Assembly: GCA_036848175.1 (NCBI GenBank)
Contig: DAIUKO010000055.1
Location: 1-30,471 of the forward strand
Origin: QHWF01 sp036848175
GTDB lineage: Bacteria > Acidobacteriota > Vicinamibacteria > Vicinamibacterales > CAVVIG01
DNA: 30,471 bases
Direction of reading: 5' to 3'
In this document: in pieces, positions 24,846 to 30,471 of the stretch
Layout of the letters: every line of letters starts with the position of its first letter
Numbering within the stretch: the first letter of the stretch is position 1
Position numbers and translations under genes: made by a program
The notes under the pieces: model-generated
Told to the model about the DNA's origin: nothing
The model's input: the letters and a program-made list of their open reading frames with translations, nothing else
Database searches by the model: none

Positions 24846-27800
24846 TCAGAAGCTGAACCTGATGCCGAGCCGCAACTGCCGTTCCGGATAGAACGCGGCG
24901 CCGTTGTTGTTCGCCACCGCGGTGATCACGCCGAACGTGCCGGACGTGATGTTGTTCGCCGGATTGGCGAACACGCCTGAGTTGAAGATGTTGCCGGCTT
25001 CGAGTCGAGCCTCGAGGCGTTTGGTGCCGCCCACCGGGAACGCACGGAACGCTGACAAGTCGAGGTTCCACCCGCCAGGACCGTAGAACTGATTGCGGGT
25101 CGTATTGCCGAACCGAACTCCGGTGGGCTGTGTGAACGCCGTCGGGTCGAACCACGTTCCTTCCGAACCGACGTTGCCCTGCACGTTGAAGTTGCCGCTG
25201 AAGTCCGCGAGCTGCTGGTTGCTGGGCGTATTCAGCGACGCGCCGTTGGCGTCCACCCTGAACGGATTGCCGCTGAACGCGCCAAAAGTACCGTTGATCT
25301 GCCAGTCGCTCGCGAGCGCCTTGCCGAAGCTGCCGTATCCGTTGGTGCTCTGCCACGGCAGCGCGTACACGAACCCGAGCTGCAGGTTGTGCCGGCGATC
25401 GAAGCCAGCGGGCCCCCAGTTCCGCCACACCTCGCTCGGCGTGTTCCACACCTGGTTGGTTGCGCCGTCGGCATCGTTCTCGTTCATCGCCTTGGCCAGC
25501 GTGTACGCACCCTTGAACATCACCCCATGCGTCATGCGCTTGTTGAGGGCGACCTGCATCGAGTTGTACTCGGTCTTCAGCCGCCCTCCCCAGGAGTAGA
25601 TCGGGTTGAGGCGTCCGAGCGACGCGAACGGCCGGCCGGCGTCGCCGACGCCGAGCGTCTGCGGCGCGTTGACGTCGAGTCCGGAGTAGCCGCCGAAGCC
25701 TCTCGCGCCGACGTACGCGACCTCGACCGACGCGTTGAACGGCAGCATCCGCTCCACCGCGACGTTCCAGGTGTGCACGTAGCCGCGATCGATGTTGTTG
25801 ATCTCCGGTGTGAAGAATCCAGCGGCAAGATCGAGCGGGACGCGGCCCGAGCTCAAATCGGGTCCGAGGATCTTGGGAATGCCCTGCTGCAGTGTGGCGT
25901 ACGGGGCGAACACCTCCGCGTTGATGAACGTCGACGCGATCGTCACCGGATAATCGTTGTGGCCGCGCATCGGCCGCGCCCACGGCATCGCGTTGTAGGT
26001 CAGGCCGTAGCCGCTGCGGAAGACCGTCGTTTCGTTGAAACGATAGACGCCGCCGAGGCGCGGCGCGAAGTTGTTCAGGCTCGCGCTCATGCCGTTGTTC
26101 TGTGGGTTGCCACCGCGTCCGGCAATGATCACGTTGAGCCGCTGGTTGAAATTGGGGTTGTCGAGATCGAGCCGATCGATGCCGCGGCCGTCAGCGCGGT
26201 ACATGATCGGGTAGTACTCCCAGCGCAGACCGAGATCGAGCGTCAACTTGTCGCTCGGCGTCCATCGATCGCGGAAGAACAGCGCGTGCTGCCACTCGCG
26301 CGCGGTCATCAGCTCGTTCTGCACGCTCTTTTGCGCCTGACTGACTTGGCCAAGAAGGAACGCCGCGTACGCGTTGTAGAAGTTCGCCGTCTGTCCGCCA
26401 CGCAGACCCGCCGTGTTGGGATTGAAATCGAACCGGCCCCTCGGGTTGCCGGTCTCCGGCTGCCAGTGGTCGAGATAGAGGAAATTCAGGAAATAGCCGC
26501 CGCGGAAATCGTGCTGGCCGGCGACCTTCGTGATGTTGTGCGCGATTGAGTAGGTCCGCTCGTCGCGGAAGATCGGGTTCCATCCGTCGCGGTTGCCGAG
26601 CTGGCTGAAGAATCCCGTCCCCGTGCCGCCGAACCGGAACTCGGGATAGCCGGCGTAACGCTGGTCGCCGATGCCCTGATCGTTGGTCCCCGGAATGCCG
26701 AGCACGTCGAGTCCGAAATTGCCCGCGTTGAAGTCGGGACCAAGGACATCCTGCTTCTGGCGCGAGAACCCGAACGTGGTGTCCATCAGCAGCGACGGAC
26801 TGACTGTCCACGTCTGCCCGCCCGTAATCTGAAAAACCTTCGTGTTGCCGCCGTCGCCCGTCGCGTTCGGATCCGGTCCGAGATAGTTCGTCAGATCGTC
26901 GACGATCGCGCGCATGTGGCTGAACTTGGCCCACACTTGGTGCGTCGACGTCCGATTCCAGTTGAACTTCGCGTCGTAGTTTTCGCGGTCGACCGCGCGA
27001 TCTTCCGGACGCCGGTAGTTATTCTGGTAGCCGCCGGCGCCGAGGCCCACCGTGTTCGGCAGCGGGTACAGATTCTGGATCTTCAGCGCGATCGGATTCA
27101 GCATGCTCGCCGGGATCTGATTGTTCGGAAACGGCTGCCTGCCGGTTCCGTCAGGATTGCCGGTCAATGGGTTGTAGATGACCTGCAATGTCCCGTTCGC
27201 GTTGAGCGCCTTGCTGAAGTCCCCGGCGCGCAGCGCGGCGTCGGGCACCTGGAAGAACGTGAAGATGCTCTGTCGCCGCTTGTAGCCCTCGAACGATCCG
27301 AAGAAGAACACCTTGTTCTTCTTGATCGGCCCGCCGAGCGTCGCGCCGTAGTTGTTGGTCTTCACCGGCAGTTTGTCAGGCGCGGCCGATTGCGGGCCGT
27401 TGAAGTAGTACGGCTTCGCGTTCAGCTTGTCGCTGTTGAAGTACTCGAGCGCCGAGCCCCGGAAGCTGTTCGTTCCCGACTTGGTGACGACGGTGACGGC
27501 GCCGCCGCCTGCCATCCCCTGCTCCGCGTCGAAGCTGCTGGTCGACACGTCGACGGTATCGATCGTCTCGGCCGGCGACACGTACATCACATGATTCGGC
27601 AGCCAGATGTTCATGTTCGTCGCGCCGTCGGTGCGCGTCGAGTTGTTCGTGTTCGCCTGGCCGTTCACGTTGGTCGCCAGCGAACGTGCCGGCGTATCGG
27701 TTTCCGCATTGCCGAACGCCATCGGCGTCGTCCCCGGCGCGAGGTTGAGCAGCGCCTGGAAGTTGCGGTACCGGTTCAACGGCATGTTCGTGAGGTCTTC

Positions 27801-28253
27801 CCCCTTCAGGCTCGTGTGCACGTCGGCCTTGTCGGTCTGCAGCAACGGCGATTCGCCGATGACCATGACCGTCTCAGAGACCGCGGCGATCTCCATCGAG
27901 GCGTCGACGCGGGCGATTTCGCCGATGGTCACGGGGACGTTCTGCCGGACGATGTCGCGGAACCCGGTCAGCGACACCTTGACCTCGTACGGCCCTGGTT
28001 GAACGTTGATGATGCTGTAGGCGCCTTCGGCGTTGGTCGTCGTCTCGCGCGTCAGGCCCGTGTCTTTGTTGACGATCGTCACGGTCGCGCCGGGAATGAA
28101 CGCGCCGCTGGTATCCTTGACGACCCCGACGACGTTTCCGTAAAGAATTTGCGCTGCCGCGGGCACGGCCGACAGGCCGATGGCGAGCGCGAGGCCGATG
28201 CCGACGATCGGTGTACAGAAACCGGATCGCAACCTTCGAACGAGCTCTCTCAC
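24846..28253 (-). CDS. Oar-like TonB-dependent receptor with carboxypeptidase-regulatory N-domain
   Basis: 1135 residues from a GTG at 28253, preferred to the upstream ATG at 28301 because AGGAGG lies five bases before it and it gives a clean signal peptide (IVGIGLALAIGLSAVPAAA, cleavage after residue 34). Domains: carboxypeptidase regulatory-like beta-sandwich about 37-118 (GVVKDTSGAFIPGATVTIVN, TTNAEGAYSIINVQPGPYEV), plug about 130-280 (NGQANTNNSTRTDGATNMN, GGGAVTVVTKSGTNSFRGS), then a long outer-membrane barrel closing on LRLGIRFSF with a terminal Phe. Known: this is the abundant acidobacterial receptor type; ligands are mostly unknown and may be oligosaccharides, peptides or chelates. I do not see an obvious TonB box. 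First gene of the receptor-TPR-CRTAC1 operon, with its own sigma70-like promoter. Outer membrane uptake or export is inferred. Confidence 0.92.
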   Translation of the reverse strand: MRELVRRLRSGFCTPIVGIGLALAIGLSAVPAAAQILYGNVVGVVKDTSGAFIPGATVTIVNKDTGLTRETTTNAEGAYSIINVQPGPYEVKVSLTGFRDIVRQNVPVTIGEIARVDASMEIAAVSETVMVIGESPLLQTDKADVHTSLKGEDLTNMPLNRYRNFQALLNLAPGTTPMAFGNAETDTPARSLATNVNGQANTNNSTRTDGATNMNIWLPNHVMYVSPAETIDTVDVSTSSFDAEQGMAGGGAVTVVTKSGTNSFRGSALEYFNSDKLNAKPYYFNGPQSAAPDKLPVKTNNYGATLGGPIKKNKVFFFGSFEGYKRRQSIFTFFQVPDAALRAGDFSKALNANGTLQVIYNPLTGNPDGTGRQPFPNNQIPASMLNPIALKIQNLYPLPNTVGLGAGGYQNNYRRPEDRAVDRENYDAKFNWNRTSTHQVWAKFSHMRAIVDDLTNYLGPDPNATGDGGNTKVFQITGGQTWTVSPSLLMDTTFGFSRQKQDVLGPDFNAGNFGLDVLGIPGTNDQGIGDQRYAGYPEFRFGGTGTGFFSQLGNRDGWNPIFRDERTYSIAHNITKVAGQHDFRGGYFLNFLYLDHWQPETGNPRGRFDFNPNTAGLRGGQTANFYNAYAAFLLGQVSQAQKSVQNELMTAREWQHALFFRDRWTPSDKLTLDLGLRWEYYPIMYRADGRGIDRLDLDNPNFNQRLNVIIAGRGGNPQNNGMSASLNNFAPRLGGVYRFNETTVFRSGYGLTYNAMPWARPMRGHNDYPVTIASTFINAEVFAPYATLQQGIPKILGPDLSSGRVPLDLAAGFFTPEINNIDRGYVHTWNVAVERMLPFNASVEVAYVGARGFGGYSGLDVNAPQTLGVGDAGRPFASLGRLNPIYSWGGRLKTEYNSMQVALNKRMTHGVMFKGAYTLAKAMNENDADGATNQVWNTPSEVWRNWGPAGFDRRHNLQLGFVYALPWQSTNGYGSFGKALASDWQINGTFGAFSGNPFRVDANGASLNTPSNQQLADFSGNFNVQGNVGSEGTWFDPTAFTQPTGVRFGNTTRNQFYGPGGWNLDLSAFRAFPVGGTKRLEARLEAGNIFNSGVFANPANNITSGTFGVITAVANNNGAAFYPERQLRLGIRFSF

Positions 28254-28258
28254 GGTTC

Positions 28259-28264
28259 CCTCCT
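28259..28264 (-). promoter_or_regulatory. Ribosome binding site deciding the receptor's GTG start
   Basis: AGGAGG on the minus strand, five bases before the GTG at 28253. The in-frame ATG at 28301 has nothing comparable. Confidence 0.85.
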
Positions 28265-28321
28265 CAAGACGGATGGGGAGTTGCAGGTGGCGCGAAGTCA
28301 TGAAATCGATTGCGCGCGCCT

Positions 28322-28349
28322 ATTATCGTCTTGCGACCCCTGAGGTCAA
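28322..28349 (-). promoter_or_regulatory. Sigma70-type promoter for the receptor operon
   Basis: On the minus strand, TTGACC (28349-28344, 5 of 6 to consensus) and GATAAT (28327-28322, 5 of 6) are 16 nt apart. Transcription would begin near 28315, leaving a leader of about 60 nt before the GTG. The -35 overlaps a short inverted repeat (GACC-TCAGG-GGTC), which could be an operator; that part is inference. Confidence 0.6.
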
Positions 28350-28402
28350 TCAAAACCGAAGACAAATTTTGACGACCGTGCACCGCGAATTCAACGAATC
28401 GT

Positions 28403-30471
28403 TCAAGGGCGGCGCCCCATCCGAAGCGCTTCGGCCAGATGGACCGCCACCCGTCCCGTCCCCTGAACAATCTGCTCGCGGCAGCTGAATCCGTCCGAGA
28501 CGATGAGCGTGTCCGGATGTGCCGCGCGGACGGCCGGCAGCAGCGCCCGCTCGGCTATCGCCTGCGAGATCGTGAATTTGTCGTCCAAGAAACCGAATGG
28601 TCCCGCCATCCCGCAGCAGCCGGCATCGATCGATTCCACTTCAGCCCCTGTTTTCCTGAGTGCCGATTCCTCGTCTGTCATCTTCATAAGGGACTTGTGA
28701 TGACAGTGACCGTGGAGGAGGACCTTGCGGTCGAGGCGACTTGGTACGTAGGAAGGGGCGTGACGCTCCAGGAATTCGCTCAACAGAAACGTCTGGCGGC
28801 GCAGCCGATCGGCGCGCGGGTCATCGGGAAACAGACTCCGCAGCTCGTCGCGGAAGACCGACGCACAACTCGGCTCGAGGACGACGATCGGCCGCCCCGC
28901 GTCGATGGCGGCGGCGAGGCGGCGCAGGATGCGCTGGAGATAGGTCTTCGCGTGATCGAGGAGGCCGAAGTCGTAGAGCGGACGGCCGCAGCACAGACGA
29001 TCGCGCGGGATGCCGACGCGAAAGCCGGCGCTCGTCAGCACGTCGAACGCGGCCTGGCTCGTTTGCGGATGGAAATAGTTGTTGAACGTGTCCACCCACA
29101 GGATGACGTCGCCGTCGGCGGGCAACCCGCGTCGATCCGCCGAGCGGCGGAAGCTCACCGGCGCGAGGCGCGGCAGCGCGCGCGCCGGCGCCAGACTCAA
29201 CGCGTTCTGAATCACGCCCTTCAGCATCGGCGAGCGGCCGAGCGCGTTCGCGACGCGCGGCGCGATCGAGCCGAGCCGCGCCCACCTGTCGATCATGCCG
29301 AAGGCGTAGGCGTGCAGCGGCCGCTTCTCGTGCTCGTAGTAGTGGGAGAGAAACTCCGCGCGGTAGGTCGCGATGTCGACGTTGGTCGGACACTCGGTCT
29401 TGCACGCCTTGCACGACAGACAGAGATCGAGCGCCTGCTTGACCGACTCGTTCTTCCAGGCGCCGTCGACGACTTCGCCCTGCAGCATCTCGAAGAGCAT
29501 GTGCGCGCGGCCGCGCGTGCTGTGCTCTTCGTCGAGCGTCACCATGTAGCTCGGACACATCGTGCCGGAGTCCTGCTTGCGGCATTCGCCGATGCCGATG
29601 CAGCGCAGCGACGCGCGCGCGAACGATCCGCGGTCGTCGGGAAACTTGAAATGCGTCGGCGGATCGAGGGGCTTGTAGTCCGCGCCGAGCCGGAGATTTT
29701 CCGTCGGCAGGTACGCGTCCACGACCTTCTGCGGGTTCATCCGGTTGCCCGGATCCCACACCGCCTTGAACTCGCGGAACGCGTCCATCAGCTCGGGGCC
29801 GAACATCTTCGGCAGCAGCGCGCCGCGCGACTGGCCGTCGCCGTGCTCGCCCGACAACGATCCGCCGTAGCTCACGACGAGATCGGCCGCGCGCTCGACG
29901 AACTCGCCGTACTTGCGGATGCCGTCCTCCGACAGCAGATCGAAGCTGACCTGCATGTGGATGCAGCCGTGGCCGAAGTGTCCGTAGTACGCGGCCTGAT
30001 ACTGATACTCGTCGAGCAGCCGGCGCAGATCGCGGAGGTACGCGCCAAGCTTCTCCGGTGCGACCGAGGCATCGTCCCATCCCTCGAATCGCGGCGGCAT
30101 GCCGGGACCGCTGCCGGCGGCGCGCGGTCCCGCCTCGCGGATCTTCCACACGGCTCGCGCCTCGTCTTTCGTGTAGAGGCGCATCGATGGGGGATGTGCC
30201 GACTGTTTCAAGCGATCCATCAGGCGATGCGCGCGGCCGACCACCTGCAGCGGATCGTCGGCGCCGAATTCGATGAGCAGAAACCCTCGACCTTCGGGCA
30301 TCAGCTCGAGATGGGGCGCGCCTTTTCTTCTCAGCCCGTCGATGATCGCGCCCTCGAACCCTTCGAGACCGATCGGATCGAACGCGAGGATCTCGGGCAC
30401 CTGATCGGCCGCCGCGAACGTGTCGGTGTAGCCGAGGCCGACGAGCGATCGATGCTGCGGGCTCGGAATCA
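28403..30471 (-). CDS. FAD-binding / Fe-S oxidoreductase, YdiJ-like (5' end outside window)
   Basis: 688 residues visible; the frame is open to the window end, so the start is missing, along with probably most of the FAD-binding PCMH domain given the roughly 1000-residue length of YdiJ-type proteins. Seen in order: C-terminal FAD-oxidase domain (YYGHFGHGCIHMQVSFDLL, SGEHGDGQSRG, WDPGNRMNPQKV); a ferredoxin-like domain with cysteines as CIGIGECRK...GTMCPSY (about 29558-29610) and CLSCKACKTECPTNVD (about 29380-29430); and two CCG-type modules (CCGRPLYDFG about 28968-28998; HGHCHHKSL about 28687-28712 with GCCGMAG about 28601-28624). Known: relatives oxidise 2-hydroxy acids such as D-2-hydroxyglutarate or D-lactate and pass electrons on. 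The exact substrate is inferred only as a 2-hydroxy acid. It is convergent with nothing; it runs in the same direction as the receptor operon, 150 nt upstream. Confidence 0.9.
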   Translation of the reverse strand, partial: IPSPQHRSLVGLGYTDTFAAADQVPEILAFDPIGLEGFEGAIIDGLRRKGAPHLELMPEGRGFLLIEFGADDPLQVVGRAHRLMDRLKQSAHPPSMRLYTKDEARAVWKIREAGPRAAGSGPGMPPRFEGWDDASVAPEKLGAYLRDLRRLLDEYQYQAAYYGHFGHGCIHMQVSFDLLSEDGIRKYGEFVERAADLVVSYGGSLSGEHGDGQSRGALLPKMFGPELMDAFREFKAVWDPGNRMNPQKVVDAYLPTENLRLGADYKPLDPPTHFKFPDDRGSFARASLRCIGIGECRKQDSGTMCPSYMVTLDEEHSTRGRAHMLFEMLQGEVVDGAWKNESVKQALDLCLSCKACKTECPTNVDIATYRAEFLSHYYEHEKRPLHAYAFGMIDRWARLGSIAPRVANALGRSPMLKGVIQNALSLAPARALPRLAPVSFRRSADRRGLPADGDVILWVDTFNNYFHPQTSQAAFDVLTSAGFRVGIPRDRLCCGRPLYDFGLLDHAKTYLQRILRRLAAAIDAGRPIVVLEPSCASVFRDELRSLFPDDPRADRLRRQTFLLSEFLERHAPSYVPSRLDRKVLLHGHCHHKSLMKMTDEESALRKTGAEVESIDAGCCGMAGPFGFLDDKFTISQAIAERALLPAVRAAHPDTLIVSDGFSCREQIVQGTGRVAVHLAEALRMGRRP

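Noticed and set aside
26916..28343. Plus-strand frame of 475 codons opposite the receptor gene
   Set aside because: Composition typical of antisense shadows (Arg, Val, Ala, Asp rich), no motif; the minus strand encodes a clear receptor. Same for 25389-26549, 23330-24445 and 21693-23210.

Overview
The window looks like part of a GC-rich soil-type Acidobacteriota chromosome. Vicinamibacteria-like is my best guess from gene content, not from a marker gene. The pointers are a VWFA-type exported protein of the acidobacterial kind, a large Oar-like TonB-dependent receptor with an N-terminal carboxypeptidase-regulatory domain, a CRTAC1/ASPIC-UnbV protein beside a TPR protein, a DUF1080 protein, and a giant exported protein of HAF, GloVer and putative-Ig repeats. 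I see no rRNA, tRNA, CRISPR array, transposase or phage gene.

Layout. (1) 60-3463, plus: DUF1080 (3-keto-disaccharide hydrolase type) exported protein, overlapping by 1 nt with an exported amidase-signature protein. (2) 3471-17654, minus: one uninterrupted 4727-residue gene that fills almost half the window. It reads signal peptide, 8 HAF repeats, two MBG-like domains, three tandem cassettes each of exactly seven GloVer (YGTT) repeats plus an Ig-like and an MBG-like domain, then about 28 putative-Ig (LPPG) domains. Two tandem seven-domain super-repeats can be aligned domain by domain inside that last part. (3) 17867-18877, plus: VWFA-domain exported protein; then a 260-nt gap with a protein-like remnant on the minus strand. 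(4) 19137-21430, plus: an ACS-type MFS transporter and a TauD-family Fe(II)/2-oxoglutarate dioxygenase, perhaps an uptake-plus-oxidation pair. (5) 28253-21555, minus: apparent operon of TonB receptor, TPR protein and CRTAC1-like seven-bladed propeller/ASPIC-UnbV protein, with a clear sigma70-type promoter upstream. (6) 28403 to window end, minus: the 3' part of a YdiJ-type FAD/Fe-S oxidoreductase, cut by the window edge.

The most unusual signal is a set of four compound inverted repeats, with arms of about 33-72 nt built from short 7-9 nt units, at the junctions of the right-hand genes (20420-20526, 21436-21548, 23214-23400, 24758-24844). They do not stay between genes. One encodes the end of the MFS transporter. 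One supplies the N-terminus of the TPR protein. In one, the two arms encode the Lys-rich n-region and the Gly-Val-Leu hydrophobic core of the CRTAC1 protein's signal peptide. The second strong signal is the nested repeat architecture of the giant protein, including cysteines that appear only as close pairs.
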